NCBI RefSeq assembly: GCF_001907695.1
Contig: NZ_KV880638.1
Span: forward strand, 62,882 to 126,881
Length of the DNA stretch: 64,000 nt
Direction of reading: 5' to 3'
From: Thalassospira sp. TSL5-1
Lineage (GTDB): Bacteria > Pseudomonadota > Alphaproteobacteria > Rhodospirillales > Thalassospiraceae
Positions 27,328 through 38,181 of this stretch are shown piece by piece. The notes beneath the pieces are model-generated. The model ran no database searches. It was given only the letters and a program-made list of their open reading frames with translations, and was not told the origin of the DNA. The position numbers and the translations under genes are program-made. Positions within the stretch are counted from its first letter, which is position 1; every line of letters starts with the position of its first letter.

Positions 27328-27675
27328 TTAACCCGGTACAGCCGGAATAACCTGTTTCAAATCAGGTTCATTATGCAAAAAGGTGATCTGGAGGGAGCCT
27401 GAAATTTCGGCATCATCGGGCAGCGATGCCACACCTGCACCAATGCCAGGGCGGGTGACGTCTTCGATCATCACTCCGTATTCCTGCAATGTCGTGCGAA
27501 AAACCGGCAGATCGCCGGCAGCAAGGGTAAAACGGATCGTCGTCATTTTGTTGGAATAAAAATGGGCGTCATCGACCCAGCCACGCGCAAGGGTCAGGGC
27601 ATCCTGAACTTGGCGGACAACAAGATGGCGATCGCGGGATGTAATGGCTTGAAAAACAAGATGATGGCGTCTCAT
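27328..27675 (-). CDS. Small protein of unknown function
   Basis: I do not recognise this 115-residue protein. The frame opens further upstream at 27738, but ATG at 27675 is preceded at 4–6 nt by AGGGTGG. It has no signal peptide or membrane span. The sequence alternates short strands and helices (HHLVFQAITSRDRHLVVRQVQDALTLA, then TTIRFTLAAGDLPVFRTTLQEYGV), as in small alpha/beta sandwich folds, but no catalytic motif stands out. It converges on the Lrp remnant, 15 bp away. Confidence 0.55.
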   Translation of the reverse strand: MRRHHLVFQAITSRDRHLVVRQVQDALTLARGWVDDAHFYSNKMTTIRFTLAAGDLPVFRTTLQEYGVMIEDVTRPGIGAGVASLPDDAEISGSLQITFLHNEPDLKQVIPAVPG

Positions 27676-27979
27676 AATACCACCCTGCAGGAGTTGGAAG
27701 GGGCACCCAGCATGATAATCCTGTATCCTGAATACCACAATGTTGGTGTAAAACTTTATCCCCGAACGCCGCAGTTACGCCGAATGCCATTTATCAAAAT
27801 CATCGGCTGGTTGCTTTGTATGAAACGCTTCACCTGACGGGCAAAACACAAATGACGGATGGTCTGCCCGGAATTAATTGCCAAACAACACGTCCGGAAA
27901 GCCACCCGTCAACCGGGGGAATTTAACACCTGCATCCGTTTCGATGGCTCGACGAATAGGGCTGCGGATAGAGCACCGG

Positions 27980-28267
27980 TTATTTCATCAAAACCTTTTC
28001 AAAGCCGCTGGCCATCATGCCGGGCTCGAACTCGATGATTTCGTAGCGGGCCAGCCCCTTTTCCCAAAACGGATCGCATTTCAAATATCCTTCAAGCTTT
28101 TCGCGCGTACAACGCGCCAAAATAACCCCGCCATCCCGCGGTTTTTTGGGGCCTGACGCCACAAAAGCGCCAACCCCGTAACACTGCTTGAGCCATTCAA
28201 CATGGTCCGTCAGCACCGCGTCGATTTCGCTGAGATCGACAAGATAGGTCAGGTTCACAATGAACAT
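27980..28267 (-). CDS. YciI-like protein
   Basis: A 95-residue protein of the YCII-related (dimeric alpha-beta barrel) family. MFIVNLTYLVDLSEIDAVLTDHVEWLKQCY gives the opening strand and helix with the conserved histidine (His22), and GPKKPRDGGVILAR provides the central strand with the conserved acidic residue. The FEPGMMA block near the end is also typical. The biochemical function of the family is not settled; most members are thought to be small-molecule enzymes. The gene is isolated, with about 300 bp to the previous gene and 175 bp to the next; no operon partner is evident. Confidence 0.75.
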   Translation of the reverse strand: MFIVNLTYLVDLSEIDAVLTDHVEWLKQCYGVGAFVASGPKKPRDGGVILARCTREKLEGYLKCDPFWEKGLARYEIIEFEPGMMASGFEKVLMK

Positions 28268-28442
28268 TCAATTCGTCATCCGATTTCACTGATACAGGTC
28301 TGGTGATGCCTTCCCTTTGACCTGCAAATAACGACCACCCCAAAAAAGTGGCCGCGATGATGTTCCCCAACGTCAATTTTCGTGTTTGGTGCGCCTTTTA
28401 ACGGTGCAAATACGGCCGTTATTTTTGTTTTGGCCGTTCTAT

Positions 28443-28871
28443 TTAGTCAACATTCTCGCCCAGATCACGCAGGGCGCGTTCAAATCGGTCCGCATGCTGT
28501 TTTTCCACCCGGGCAAGGGTTTCAAACCAGGCGGCAATATCCTCCAGCCCTTCTTCACGGGCAATTCGGGCCATTTCCGGATAGGAATTAACACCTTCTT
28601 CGCGTTCGGCCTGCAAGGCCGCGCGCAAATTGCAGCGACTGTCGCCAAATGGCAGGCCCGTTTGCGGATCCCCGCACTGTTCCAAAAATTCCAGATGCCC
28701 GAACGCATGGCCGGTTTCAGCCTCGGCGGCACTGCGAAACAGTTCGGCAAGTTGGGTCTGACCTTCAATATCCGCCTGCTGGGCAAAATAAAGATAACGC
28801 CGGTTTCCTGCCGCTTCGACGGCAAAGGCGGAACGCAGGTTTTGCTCGGTACGTGTACCCTTTAGCGCCAC
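28443..28871 (-). CDS. Rubrerythrin-type ferritin-like diiron protein
   Basis: A 142-residue four-helix-bundle protein of the rubrerythrin family. Diiron ligands can be read in FAVEAAGNRRYLYFAQQAD, SAAEAETGHAFGHLEFL, AALQAEREEGVNSYPEMARIA and TLARVEKQHADRFERAL. Residues outside the bundle are few: the C-terminal rubredoxin domain of classical rubrerythrin is absent. Such proteins reduce hydrogen peroxide or handle iron. The start is GTG at 28871, with GGGGG 6 nt upstream. The next gene on the same strand, irr, lies about 270 bp upstream and fits an iron/peroxide theme. Confidence 0.83.
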   Translation of the reverse strand: MALKGTRTEQNLRSAFAVEAAGNRRYLYFAQQADIEGQTQLAELFRSAAEAETGHAFGHLEFLEQCGDPQTGLPFGDSRCNLRAALQAEREEGVNSYPEMARIAREEGLEDIAAWFETLARVEKQHADRFERALRDLGENVD

Positions 28872-29141
28872 ATGGGCCCCCTGTTTCTAATATGTCGAGA
28901 AATCAAAAAAGGACGGCACGCGATCACCCGCATTGCCGCCCTTCTATTTGTTTCAATATCGATGCGCGTCAAGAACCAAAGGGGCGTTTGGTAACGCGCC
29001 GGTTGGTTTTCATACCCCTGTCACAGCAGCGGCCATATTTACGCAAGCCCAATGACCGTTGCACACGGTACAATGGCAGCAGTTGAGCAACGGCCTTACA
29101 TCAGGGATGAAAACCCGACTTCAGTCCAGTTTCTGCAAAAC

Positions 29142-29579
29142 TTATGCAGCTGCGTGGCGTTCCTGTTGGCGGCGCAAACGGAAGACCAGATCAACCGAAG
29201 AAAGTTCGGTGCCGCGCGGCATGTTGGGAATACGGGCCAAATGGACCGCATCAGCCGGAATGTCAACCAGGCTGCCATCATCTTCGCAATAGAAATGATA
29301 ATGCGGGGCAACATTGGTATCGAAATAGGACCGGCCGGAATCAACAATGATTTCGCGGATCAAACCGGCATCGGTGAACTGGTGCAGGGTGTTATAAACC
29401 GTTGCCAGTGAAACCTTTACATGCTGTGCCATTGCCTCGGAATGGAGCTGTTCTGCGGTCACATGACGATGACCGGCATCAAACAAAAAACGGGCCAGGG
29501 CAAGGCGCTGGCGGGTCGGACGCAAACCGGCTTCTTTAAGGCGGTTCAGTGCATGGGTATAAGGCCGCTGGATGGTCAT
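29142..29579 (-). CDS. irr: Irr-type Fur-family iron response regulator
   Basis: A 145-residue Fur-superfamily regulator. The winged-helix part carries LKEAGLRPTRQRLALARFLF and KVSLATVYNTLHQFTDAGLIRE; the dimerisation part has the APHYHFYCEDDGSLVDIP block, whose clustered histidines match the HxH heme/metal site of Irr. In alphaproteobacteria Irr senses heme status and controls iron and heme genes. ATG at 29579 gives the family N-terminus; the frame opens at 29624. It differs from the second Fur homologue at 61573, so the genome has at least two. A rubrerythrin gene lies downstream on the same strand. Confidence 0.85.
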   Translation of the reverse strand: MTIQRPYTHALNRLKEAGLRPTRQRLALARFLFDAGHRHVTAEQLHSEAMAQHVKVSLATVYNTLHQFTDAGLIREIIVDSGRSYFDTNVAPHYHFYCEDDGSLVDIPADAVHLARIPNMPRGTELSSVDLVFRLRRQQERHAAA

Positions 29580-29735
29580 AATGGTGCCCCTTAACAAAGT
29601 TTTTAACCAGTAGTTGAAGGACAACTACCCGTTGATGTCGAGGCTATATTAGACGGAGCTTAAAGTCGTTTTCTTTGATTTTGATCAACTATAATTGTTC
29701 TTATGGTCGATTGAAGGAACAATCCCGCAAAAAAA

Positions 29736-29760
29736 GAGGGCCGGTCATCAACCGGCCCCT
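29736..29760. terminator. Terminator hairpin after the nitronate monooxygenase-like gene
   Basis: GGGCCGGT (29738–29745) pairs with ACCGGCCC (29751–29758). On the minus strand the stem is followed by CTCTTTTTTT, a good U-tract for the gene ending at 29806. Confidence 0.8.
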
Positions 29761-29805
29761 TTCGTTTTCCCCGCAACGCGCGGTTGCTTTTGGAAATATC
29801 CTAAC

Positions 29806-31215
29806 CTAGTCGCCCGTGGCAATACGGTCGACAAGCTGTTTGACAGTCGGAATGAACCCGTCCGCATAGAACGGATCTTCCGCAAACTTGTAGGCATTGT
29901 GCCCGGCAAACATCAATTCATGCTCAACCGAGGCACCATGCGCAATGTTTTGCAGGGTTTTCTGAATGCAGAAAGACCGGGGATCAGCCCGCTTGCCCGT
30001 CGTGCCTTCATGCTGCTGCCAGTTGGAAAACTGGCACTGCGACAGACAGCCCATGCAGTCGATCTGGTCTTTTTTGATCTCAAGCGCGCTTTCCGGGGTG
30101 ACAAATACCATTGTGTCATCCGGAGTTGGCATGCCTTCGGTGTAACCGGCCTCAAGCCAGCCACGCACCTTGTCGGCATCGTCTTCACGCACATAAATCG
30201 GACGGCCCCGACGGCCCAGCGGAATCCCCACATGCAAATCGGCCTCAGCCGTGCGCGAATAGCGCACCTGACGGTCCGAACGCTGATGCAGGTCTTCAAG
30301 GAAGCTGTTACGCACCGCCGAGCTGTAAAAGCCGGTCGGGCTGAATTTATGCAGCGAGACATCGCCATTTTTGAGCGTCAGGAGGCGCTTTTTCCATTCA
30401 TCGGAAATCGGGCTTTCCTGGGTCAAAAGCGGACGGGTACCATACTGGAACGCCACCGGTGCAACTTCGGGGTTTTCAATCCAGTCAGCATAGTCGCGCA
30501 AATACCACACACCACCGGCCATAATGATCGGCACATTATTCAGACCAACGGAATTCATGAATTCACGCAGGGCCCGAACACGCGGGAACGGATCTTCGGG
30601 GACCAGCGGATCTTCGGAATTTGACAGACCATTATGCCCACCGGCACGCCACGGGTCTTCATAGACCACACCACCAAGCCATTCCGGAACCTTTTTATAG
30701 GCCCGCAGCCACAGCGCGCGAAAGGCGCGGGCGGACGACACGATGGGGTAGTAATAAATGCCATAGGATGCGGCAATGGTGGATACCCGGTAGGGCATGC
30801 CTGCACCACAAGTCACACCGTGGACCAGGCCCTTGGTTCCTTCCAGAACCCCTTCCAGGATGGCCTCGGCCCCGCCCATTTCCCACAGCACATTCACATG
30901 CAGGCGGCCTTCGCCATTGCGGGTTTCATGGGCAATCTGCGCCTGGGCAATTCCGCCCTGGATGCCATAAGACACCAGTTCGTGGTGGCGTTCGCCACGG
31001 GTTTTGCCTTCATAGCTGACAGGCACAATATTGCCATCAGCGTCATAATAATCTGCGTTGACGGCAGAAAACGTGCCAATACCACCGGCCGCAGCCCATG
31101 CGCCTGAGCTTTGACCTGTCGAAACAGAGATACCTTTTCCGCCTTCAATCAACGGCAGAACCTCTTTTCCCGACATGACGAGCGGTTTAAGGGCTTTCAA
31201 GTTCGTCTCTCCCAT
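29806..31215 (-). CDS. Nitronate monooxygenase-like flavoprotein with C-terminal cysteine motif
   Basis: A 469-residue FMN-dependent TIM-barrel protein of the 2-nitropropane dioxygenase/nitronate monooxygenase group. Blocks include LIEGGKGISVSTGQSSGAWAAAGGIGTFSAV, LVHGVTCGAGMP, IIMAGGVWYLRDYADW and a later VAFQYGTRPLLTQESPIS. Typical nitronate monooxygenases have ~320–380 residues; this subgroup has a longer C-terminus with CMGCLSQCQF near residue 398–407, perhaps a metal or iron–sulfur site. Substrate is unknown. It stands alone between irr and pnp, in the same orientation as both. Confidence 0.75.
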   Translation of the reverse strand: MGETNLKALKPLVMSGKEVLPLIEGGKGISVSTGQSSGAWAAAGGIGTFSAVNADYYDADGNIVPVSYEGKTRGERHHELVSYGIQGGIAQAQIAHETRNGEGRLHVNVLWEMGGAEAILEGVLEGTKGLVHGVTCGAGMPYRVSTIAASYGIYYYPIVSSARAFRALWLRAYKKVPEWLGGVVYEDPWRAGGHNGLSNSEDPLVPEDPFPRVRALREFMNSVGLNNVPIIMAGGVWYLRDYADWIENPEVAPVAFQYGTRPLLTQESPISDEWKKRLLTLKNGDVSLHKFSPTGFYSSAVRNSFLEDLHQRSDRQVRYSRTAEADLHVGIPLGRRGRPIYVREDDADKVRGWLEAGYTEGMPTPDDTMVFVTPESALEIKKDQIDCMGCLSQCQFSNWQQHEGTTGKRADPRSFCIQKTLQNIAHGASVEHELMFAGHNAYKFAEDPFYADGFIPTVKQLVDRIATGD

Positions 31216-31306
31216 TCGGCTTTTCGGACAAGCGGGTTATCCAAGTCGATGTGAGGAGGGGCGGCGTATATTGTTATTATCGCCGCCCGCCCACATTTAC
31301 CTTACA

Positions 31307-33433
31307 TCAGGCTTCAGCAGCAGCTTCAAGGTCAGCGCCGGTTTCCTGGTCAACACGCTTCATCGACAATTTGATCTTGCCGCGGTCATCAAAGCCGATA
31401 ACCTTGACCTTCACCTTGTCGCCTTCCTTGACCACATCGGAAACCTGTTTGACACGTTCCTGTGCCAGTTCCGAAATGTGAACCAGGCCATCGCGCGCAC
31501 CAAAGAAGTTCACGAATGCGCCGAAATCGACAGCCTTAACAACCTTACCCTCATAGATATGGTTCAATTCAGGTTCTGCAACGATCGATTTGATCCAGTC
31601 AACGGCCTGCTTGCCTTTGGCACCATCGGTATGCGCAACAGTGATCGAGCCATCGTCTTCGATATCAACCTTGGCACCGGTCTCTTCGCAAATTTCACGA
31701 ATAACCTTGCCACCCGAGCCGATAACGTCACGGATCTTGTCTTTCGGGATCGAGAACTGGGTAATGGTCGGGGCATTACCCGAAACTTCACCGCGGGCTT
31801 CCGGCAGGGCCTTGGACATTTCACCCAGAATATGCAGGCGGCCATCACGGGCCTGGCCCAGGGCAATCTGCATGATGTCCGGGGTCACCGAGGTGATCTT
31901 GATGTCCATCTGAAGCGAGGTGATCCCATGATCGGTCCCGGCAACCTTGAAGTCCATGTCGCCAAGGTGGTCTTCGTCACCCATGATGTCGGACAGAACG
32001 GCAAAATCTTCGCCTTCCTTGATCAGACCCATGGCAATACCGGCAACCGGGCGTGCCAGCGGCACACCGGCATCCATCATCGACAGCGAGGTTGCACAAA
32101 CCGTTGCCATCGAGGACGAACCGTTCGATTCGGTGACTTCCGAAACGATACGCACGGTATAGGGGAAGGCTTCCTTGGTCGGCATCAGCGGGTGAATGGC
32201 GCGCCATGCCAGCTTGCCATGACCAATTTCACGACGTCCCGGCGAGCCCATGCGGCCTGCTTCACCAACCGAGTAGGGCGGGAAGTTATAGTGCAGCATG
32301 AAGCCTTCACGATATTCACCGTCAAGGGCGTCAACGATCTGTTCGTCCTGGCCGGTACCAAGGGTGGCAACAGCCAGCGCCTGGGTTTCACCACGGGTAA
32401 ACAGGGCCGAGCCATGTGCACGCGGCAGAACCGAAACTTCACCCAGGATCGGACGAACGTCAGAACCGGTACGGCCATCGATACGCTTGCCGGTTTTCAG
32501 GATCGCACCACGAACGATGTCTTTTTCCAGATCCTTGATGATCGAGGAAATCTTGCCTTTCAGGGCATCGTCGATTTCTTCGTCCGCCAGCTTGGCAACG
32601 ATTTCTTCCTTGGCAGCCGAAACAGCAGCCGAACGCTCCTGTTTGACAACATGTGCATAGGCAGCGGTCAGGCTGTCGGTGCCCAGGGCAGCAACTTTTT
32701 CGACCAGGGCGTCATACCCTTCGGGCAGGTCGGCAATGTCACGCGGGTCCTTGGCGGCGTCTTCGGCCAATTCAATGATCAGGTCAATCACCGGCTGGAA
32801 TTTTTCATGACCGAACTTGACGGCACCGAGCATGATTTCTTCTGAAAGCTCGGATGCTTCGGACTCAACCATCATCACGCCGTCACGGGTACCGGCAACC
32901 ACCAAATCAAGGTCACTTTCCTTGATGGCTTCGGTTGACGGGTTCAGCAGATATTCGCCGTCTTTATAACCGACACGCGCCGCACCAATCGGGCCGAGGA
33001 ACGGCAGACCGGAAATGGTCAGCGCAGCCGAGGTACCGATCATGGCAACAACATCAGGATCGTTTTCCATGTCATGCGACAGAACGGTACAAACGATCTG
33101 GGTTTCGTTGCGGTATTGCGGGTGGAACAGCGGGCGAACCGGACGGTCGATCAGGCGGGAAACCAGGGTTTCCTTTTCCGACGGACGGCCTTCGCGCTTG
33201 AAAAAGCCACCCGGAATTTTACCAGCGGCAAATGCCTTTTCCTGGTAATTCACGGTCAGCGGGAAAAAATCGATGTCCGGGCGCGGCGACTTGGCGCCGA
33301 CAGCAGTACACAGAACAACGGTTTCACCATACGTGACCATAACCGCACCATCTGCCTGGCGGGCAACCTTGCCGGTTTCCAGAACCAGCTTGGCGTTACC
33401 CCACTGCATTTCCTTGCGGACGACATTAAACAT
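31307..33433 (-). CDS. pnp: Polyribonucleotide nucleotidyltransferase (PNPase)
   Basis: A 708-residue 3'–5' phosphorolytic exoribonuclease and degradosome component. Two RNase PH cores ([30 protein letters not shown] start; second core with [43 protein letters not shown]) are followed by a KH domain ([29 protein letters not shown]) and an S1 domain ([31 protein letters not shown]). The frame opens at 33469; ATG at 33433, with GGAAGGAAG just upstream, gives the normal N-terminus. It follows rpsO, the conserved order, after a terminator-like hairpin. Confidence 0.97.
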   Translation of the reverse strand: MFNVVRKEMQWGNAKLVLETGKVARQADGAVMVTYGETVVLCTAVGAKSPRPDIDFFPLTVNYQEKAFAAGKIPGGFFKREGRPSEKETLVSRLIDRPVRPLFHPQYRNETQIVCTVLSHDMENDPDVVAMIGTSAALTISGLPFLGPIGAARVGYKDGEYLLNPSTEAIKESDLDLVVAGTRDGVMMVESEASELSEEIMLGAVKFGHEKFQPVIDLIIELAEDAAKDPRDIADLPEGYDALVEKVAALGTDSLTAAYAHVVKQERSAAVSAAKEEIVAKLADEEIDDALKGKISSIIKDLEKDIVRGAILKTGKRIDGRTGSDVRPILGEVSVLPRAHGSALFTRGETQALAVATLGTGQDEQIVDALDGEYREGFMLHYNFPPYSVGEAGRMGSPGRREIGHGKLAWRAIHPLMPTKEAFPYTVRIVSEVTESNGSSSMATVCATSLSMMDAGVPLARPVAGIAMGLIKEGEDFAVLSDIMGDEDHLGDMDFKVAGTDHGITSLQMDIKITSVTPDIMQIALGQARDGRLHILGEMSKALPEARGEVSGNAPTITQFSIPKDKIRDVIGSGGKVIREICEETGAKVDIEDDGSITVAHTDGAKGKQAVDWIKSIVAEPELNHIYEGKVVKAVDFGAFVNFFGARDGLVHISELAQERVKQVSDVVKEGDKVKVKVIGFDDRGKIKLSMKRVDQETGADLEAAAEA

Positions 33434-33602
33434 ATTACTTCCTTCCAAACCTACTTGCGGACCAAGCAACTTCTACACGAGATCCGAACACATTAATTAT
33501 GAGGCTTTTACGTCAAGCGACATAATTAATGGGTCCGGACAAACCGGGCGTGCCCAGCCATTCTGGATCTACGCTCCCGTGCATCCCGATCCGCGGGACA
33601 AT

Positions 33603-33641
33603 AAAAAACGACGGCGGAGGGATAAACCGCTCCGCCGCACG
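33603..33641 (-). terminator. rpsO–pnp intercistronic hairpin/terminator
   Basis: On the minus strand GGCGGAG…CTCCGCC forms a GC-rich hairpin followed by TTTTTT (the A-run near 33603–33608 on the plus strand). It lies just after the rpsO stop, where an rpsO terminator and RNase processing hairpin are expected. Confidence 0.75.
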
Positions 33642-33647
33642 TCAATA

Positions 33648-33917
33648 TCAGCGGCGAATACCGAGACGCGCGATGATCGCTTCGTAACGTTCGGTATTTT
33701 TGCGCTGCAAGTATTTCAGCAACCGGCGGCGCTGACCAACCATCATCAAAAGACCACGACGGCTATGGAAGTCGTGCTTGTGTTCTTTCATGTGTTCGGT
33801 CAGGTTTTTGATCCGTTCGGTCAGAATGGCAACCTGGACCTCGGGGGAACCGGTGTCGCCGTCTTTCTGGCCGAATTCTTTGATCAGGTCGGTTTTACGT
33901 TCAGCAGTAATCGACAT
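33648..33917 (-). CDS. rpsO: 30S ribosomal protein S15
   Basis: An 89-residue S15, a primary 16S rRNA-binding protein. [36 protein letters not shown] is the canonical N-terminus, followed by [25 protein letters not shown], the rRNA-contact helix–turn. The frame opens at 33938, but ATG at 33917 is the family start. It sits between truB and pnp as in most proteobacteria. Confidence 0.97.
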   Translation of the reverse strand: MSITAERKTDLIKEFGQKDGDTGSPEVQVAILTERIKNLTEHMKEHKHDFHSRRGLLMMVGQRRRLLKYLQRKNTERYEAIIARLGIRR

Positions 33918-33934
33918 CAGGCATCCTTTCGCCT

Positions 33935-34861
33935 TCAAAGATTAAATACACGCACCGGGCGGATTTCGCCGCCATGAATCTCGGCCAGCGCAACAGCGCG
34001 GTCGTTAAGCATGGCACAGACGATTCCGTCCCGGGCGACGGGGGTACCGAGCTCGCTCCGCTTGACCACCGGCAACAGCCCGACAGGCTGCCCACTGGCA
34101 AGACGTTGCGCCTCGACTTCGGTCAGGGCCAGCGCCGGGATGTCGTCCAGCGCGGTCTCGACCGGAAGCAGTTTTTCCATTACCGCCTCGGGGTCCATTT
34201 CCAGCAGTTCCTGCAGGGGAATGGAATCACCTTCCGCAAACGGCCCCGCCGACGTGCGGCGAAGGGCGGCAATGTGGCCAACAGTGCCAAGACGCAGCGC
34301 AATATCGCGCGCCAGCGACCGCATATATGCTCCTTTGCCCGATATTACATCGAACACGGCATGATCGCGATCAGGCATGTCAACCAGACGAAGATCTTTT
34401 ATCAAAATCGGACGGGCTTTCAAAACCACGTCTTCATCACGGCGCGCAAGGTCATAGGCGCGTTTGCCATTCACCTTGATTGCCGAAAATTTTGGCGGTA
34501 CCTGTTGAATTTCGCCAATGAATTCACCCAGCACCGCCTCGATTTCTTCGCGAGTCGGGCGATGATCCGACGTGGCGGTTACGTCACCTTCGGCATCATC
34601 AGTGCTGCGTGATTCCCCGAATTTCAGGGTAACGCGATAACTTTTACTTCCATCCATGACATAGGCGACGGTTTTTGTCGCCTCGCCAAAGGCAATGGGC
34701 AAAACGCCGGTCGCCAGCGGGTCCAAAGTCCCGCCATGCCCGGCCTTGGCCGCATCGAGCAGACGACGCACCTGATTGACCACGGTTGAAGACGTGATCT
34801 CAAGGGGTTTGTCAACTGCCAGCCAGCCGCTGATTATTTTGCCGCGACGCCGACGCGCCAT
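33935..34861 (-). CDS. truB: tRNA pseudouridine(55) synthase TruB
   Basis: A 308-residue enzyme making Psi55 in the T-loop of tRNAs. [22 protein letters not shown] and the catalytic block [24 protein letters not shown] (catalytic Asp in TLDP) are clear, then [10 protein letters not shown] and the C-terminal PUA-like region. ATG at 34861 overlaps the rbfA stop as TGATG; the in-frame TTG before it is not needed. It is translationally coupled to rbfA. Confidence 0.96.
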   Translation of the reverse strand: MARRRRGKIISGWLAVDKPLEITSSTVVNQVRRLLDAAKAGHGGTLDPLATGVLPIAFGEATKTVAYVMDGSKSYRVTLKFGESRSTDDAEGDVTATSDHRPTREEIEAVLGEFIGEIQQVPPKFSAIKVNGKRAYDLARRDEDVVLKARPILIKDLRLVDMPDRDHAVFDVISGKGAYMRSLARDIALRLGTVGHIAALRRTSAGPFAEGDSIPLQELLEMDPEAVMEKLLPVETALDDIPALALTEVEAQRLASGQPVGLLPVVKRSELGTPVARDGIVCAMLNDRAVALAEIHGGEIRPVRVFNL

Positions 34862-35283
34862 CAATCGTCCTCTTTATCGTGATCATCCGATTCATGATCG
34901 GACGACAGGTCCTGTGCCACATGCGGGTCGCGCAACAGCTCGCCGATATGATCGGAGATATCAAAGCTGGTGTCTTCGACAAATCGCAATGCCGGGACAT
35001 ATTTCATATGCACGCTATTGGCAACATGACTTCGCAAAATTCCCTTCTGGCGTTTAAGCGCCTCAAGGGTCGGTTTCGCATCGCCGCCACCAAGCGGGGT
35101 GACGGCTACCATGGCGTTGCGCATGTCTGGACTCAGGTCAACCTTGGTCACGGTAATCGGACGACGGGATAATTCCGGGTCGTAAATATCACCACGTTCA
35201 AGCGCATAGGACAGCGCCTGGCGGATTTCCTCCGCCACGCGTAACTGTCGCTGACTTGGTCCTTTGGCTGATTGCTTCGACAT
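34861..35283 (-). CDS. rbfA: 30S ribosome-binding factor RbfA
   Basis: A 140-residue KH-fold cold-shock protein for 30S maturation. QLRVAEEIRQALSYALERGDIYDPEL and ITVTKVDLSPDMRNAMVAVTPLGG, then KYVPALRFVEDTSFDISDHIGELL, are the family blocks. The C-terminus ends in an acidic, Asp/Glu/His-rich tail, common in alphaproteobacteria. It lies 22 bp after infB and overlaps truB. Confidence 0.95.
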   Translation of the reverse strand: MSKQSAKGPSQRQLRVAEEIRQALSYALERGDIYDPELSRRPITVTKVDLSPDMRNAMVAVTPLGGGDAKPTLEALKRQKGILRSHVANSVHMKYVPALRFVEDTSFDISDHIGELLRDPHVAQDLSSDHESDDHDKEDD

Positions 35284-35305
35284 ATCAGTATCAATCGCGT
35301 CTTAC

Positions 35306-38101
35306 TTAAAGCTCGACGGCGATTTCCTCCTGCTCGAAGCACTCAATAACGTCGCCAACGGCAATGTCATTGTATTTCGCAAAGGACATACCACATTCAT
35401 ACCCCTCGCGGACTTCCTTGACTTCGTCCTTGAAGCGACGCAGCGTCGAAAGTTCGCCGGTATGAATAACAACGTTGTCGCGCAGCAGGCGCACGCCCGC
35501 ACCACGCTTGACCGTGCCTTCGGTGATCATACAACCGGCAATCCGGTTGCCCGAAATGGTGAACACTTCGCGGATCTGGGCGTAACCCAGGAACTTTTCG
35601 CGCACTTCCGGCGAAAGCATACCGCTCAACATGGCCTTGGTGTCGTCGGCGACATCGTAAATGATCGAGTAATAACGAATATCGACATTGTCACGACGGG
35701 CCTGGTCACGGGCCTGCTGGTTGGCACGCACGTTAAAGCCAATGATCAGGGCATTCGAGGCACGGGCCAGGGTCACGTCGGATTCGTTAATCCCGCCAAC
35801 ACCGCTATGAAGCACGCGAACACTGACTTCCTCGTTCCCCAGTTTCTGCAAGGTCCCGATAAGGGCCTCGACCGAACCCTGCACGTCACCCTTGATGACA
35901 ATCGGCAGTTCCTTGAGATCGCCATTGCTGGTGAACATGTTTTCAAGCGCCGATTTCTTCATCGCGGCTGCCTGCTGTTCACGAATGCGACGCTGGCGGA
36001 AGTCGGAAACTTCACGGGCCTTGGCTTCGCTTTCGACAACAACAAAGTCATCACCGGCAGACGGCACACCGTTAAGGCCGTTAACCTCGACCGGCATCCC
36101 CGGAATGGCTTCCTGGACACGTGACCCGTGATCGTCGATCAGGGCACGAACACGGCCCCATTCAGCACCGGTAACAAAGATATCGCCGGTTTTAAGCGTA
36201 CCGCGCTGTACCAGAACCGTTGCAACTGGGCCACGGCCCTTTTCCATACGGGCTTCAACGACAACGCCGTCAGCAACACGGTTGGGGTTGGCTTTCAGGT
36301 CCAGAACTTCGGCCTGCAGCAAAATGGCTTCTTCAAGGTCGGTCAGGCCGGTACCGGCTTTGGCCGATACTTCAATCGTCTGAACATCACCACCCATTTC
36401 CTCAACAACAACTTCGTGTTGCAAAAGAGCGGTTTTAACCCTGTTGGCATCCGCGCCGGGCTTGTCCATTTTGTTAATCGCAACGATTATCGGGACATTG
36501 GCGGCTTTGGCATGGTTGATGGCTTCGATGGTTTGCGGCATGACCGAGTCGTCAGCAGCCACCACCAGAACCACGATATCCGTTACCTTGGCACCGCGTG
36601 AGCGCATTTCGGTAAAGGCGGCGTGGCCCGGGGTATCGATAAAGGTAATTTTTGACCCGTTTGCCATCGTCACCTGATAGGCACCGATATGCTGGGTAAT
36701 GCCACCGGCTTCGCCGCTGACCACGTCGGTTTTACGCAGCGCATCAAGCAACGAGGTTTTACCGTGGTCAACGTGGCCCATCACGGTCACGACCGGCGGA
36801 CGCGAAATCAGCTGTTCTTCGGTATCGTCGGCAACGACCAGCGCTTCTTCAACGTCAGCATCGGAAACACGCTTCATGTTATGGCCGAATTCCTCGACAA
36901 CAAGCTGTGCAGTATCCGGGTCAAGGCTCTGGTTGATGGTGGCCATAACGCCAAGACCCATCAGGCACTTGATCACATCGGCAGCACGTTCGGCCATACG
37001 GTTGGCGAGTTCCTGAACCGTAATGGTATCGGGAACGACAACTTCGCGAATAATTTTTTCTTTCGGCTTCTGCTGGCCCTGGTTACGGGCTTTGGCTTTG
37101 GCCTGCTGACGCTTGATCGAGGCCATCGACCGACGACGACCGCCTTCATCCCCCGTCATGGCAGTATTGATCGACAATTTGCCACGGCGACGGCTGGCAT
37201 CTTCGGTCTTGCCGCGCGAACCACGACCAGCTGCTTCAGCTTCTTCCGCACGTTTGCGCGCTGCTGCCGAACGCACTTCTTCCTCGTCCAGTTCCTTGCG
37301 GCTTTTGGGCTTGGAAGCAGACGGGGCTGCACGACGGCGTTCTTCCGGAACCAGCGGTTCAGCCGGTGCACCCGGAATGACTTCTTCCTCAACCTTTTTA
37401 CGGGCTTCGGGTTTCGGACGCGGCTGGGTTTTCGTGCGCGGTGCCGAAGCATCACGTACATTTTCACCAGCTTCATCCGCTGCTTTTTTAGCAGCAGGTG
37501 CCTTGGCCGGTTCAGCAGCAGCCTCGGTTTTCGTCTGGGCCTCAGCCTTTGCCTTTTCTTCTGCCTGACGGGCAGCTTCTTCGGCTTCGGCTTTCTTGCG
37601 GGCGGCTTCCTCTTCGGCCTTGCGGGCAGCTTCCTTGCGCGCCTGTTCGGCGGCAGCTTCTTCCTGCTTGCGGCGTTCTTCGGCAGCCATCAGCGCGGCC
37701 ATGCGGGTCGCACGCTCGTTCTGGGTCAGGTTGCCCTGGTCATCATTGCGCGGGCGCTGCGGGGCCGGTTTCGGCTTGTGGCGCTGCGGTGATGCCGGCC
37801 TGGAAGCTGCGGGCGCAGGCTTCTTGGGGGCCGGTGCCGGAGCCGGTTTGCTTTCCGGTGCCGAAGGCGCGCTTGCCGGGGCTGCATTTTCAGCCTTGGC
37901 AACATCATCCTTGTTCACTTCGCGGAAGCGGCCGGATTCGTTCTGTTCAAAAGTACGCTTCTTGCGCACTTCCACGGCCACAGATTTGGACCGTCCGTGC
38001 GAGAAGCTTTGGCGCACCTGCCCAGCCTCGACCGTCTTGCGTAATTCAAGCTTCGATCGATTGAGGCTTAGCGGCTTCTTCTCCTGATCGCGATCACTCA
38101 T
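35306..38101 (-). CDS. infB: Translation initiation factor IF-2
   Basis: A 931-residue GTPase that brings initiator tRNA to the 30S subunit. The N-terminal domain begins with [29 protein letters not shown], followed by a long Ala/Glu/Lys/Pro-rich, coiled-coil-like region (residues ~70–310), longer than in enteric bacteria and typical of alphaproteobacteria. The IF2_N block ([25 protein letters not shown]) precedes the G domain: [20 protein letters not shown] and [10 protein letters not shown]-terminal domains with [11 protein letters not shown] complete it. It is the fourth gene of the rimP–nusA–ylxR–infB operon. Confidence 0.97.
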   Translation of the reverse strand: MSDRDQEKKPLSLNRSKLELRKTVEAGQVRQSFSHGRSKSVAVEVRKKRTFEQNESGRFREVNKDDVAKAENAAPASAPSAPESKPAPAPAPKKPAPAASRPASPQRHKPKPAPQRPRNDDQGNLTQNERATRMAALMAAEERRKQEEAAAEQARKEAARKAEEEAARKKAEAEEAARQAEEKAKAEAQTKTEAAAEPAKAPAAKKAADEAGENVRDASAPRTKTQPRPKPEARKKVEEEVIPGAPAEPLVPEERRRAAPSASKPKSRKELDEEEVRSAAARKRAEEAEAAGRGSRGKTEDASRRRGKLSINTAMTGDEGGRRRSMASIKRQQAKAKARNQGQQKPKEKIIREVVVPDTITVQELANRMAERAADVIKCLMGLGVMATINQSLDPDTAQLVVEEFGHNMKRVSDADVEEALVVADDTEEQLISRPPVVTVMGHVDHGKTSLLDALRKTDVVSGEAGGITQHIGAYQVTMANGSKITFIDTPGHAAFTEMRSRGAKVTDIVVLVVAADDSVMPQTIEAINHAKAANVPIIVAINKMDKPGADANRVKTALLQHEVVVEEMGGDVQTIEVSAKAGTGLTDLEEAILLQAEVLDLKANPNRVADGVVVEARMEKGRGPVATVLVQRGTLKTGDIFVTGAEWGRVRALIDDHGSRVQEAIPGMPVEVNGLNGVPSAGDDFVVVESEAKAREVSDFRQRRIREQQAAAMKKSALENMFTSNGDLKELPIVIKGDVQGSVEALIGTLQKLGNEEVSVRVLHSGVGGINESDVTLARASNALIIGFNVRANQQARDQARRDNVDIRYYSIIYDVADDTKAMLSGMLSPEVREKFLGYAQIREVFTISGNRIAGCMITEGTVKRGAGVRLLRDNVVIHTGELSTLRRFKDEVKEVREGYECGMSFAKYNDIAVGDVIECFEQEEIAVEL

Positions 38102-38181
38102 AATCCGTCCAACTTCCTCATTTCCTGCGGGATCGGTCGCCTGGCGGCCAATCCTGTTCTTCCGTACGGCGCGGCCTGCCT

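Noticed and set aside
31175-32845. Long plus-strand frame of 556 codons over pnp
   Set aside because: It is antisense to the well-conserved pnp gene and has no recognisable domain; GC-rich codon bias of pnp explains the open frame.
36689-37792. Phe/Gly-rich plus-strand frame over infB
   Set aside because: Antisense to the repetitive Ala/Glu/Lys region of infB, which produces a low-complexity shadow.
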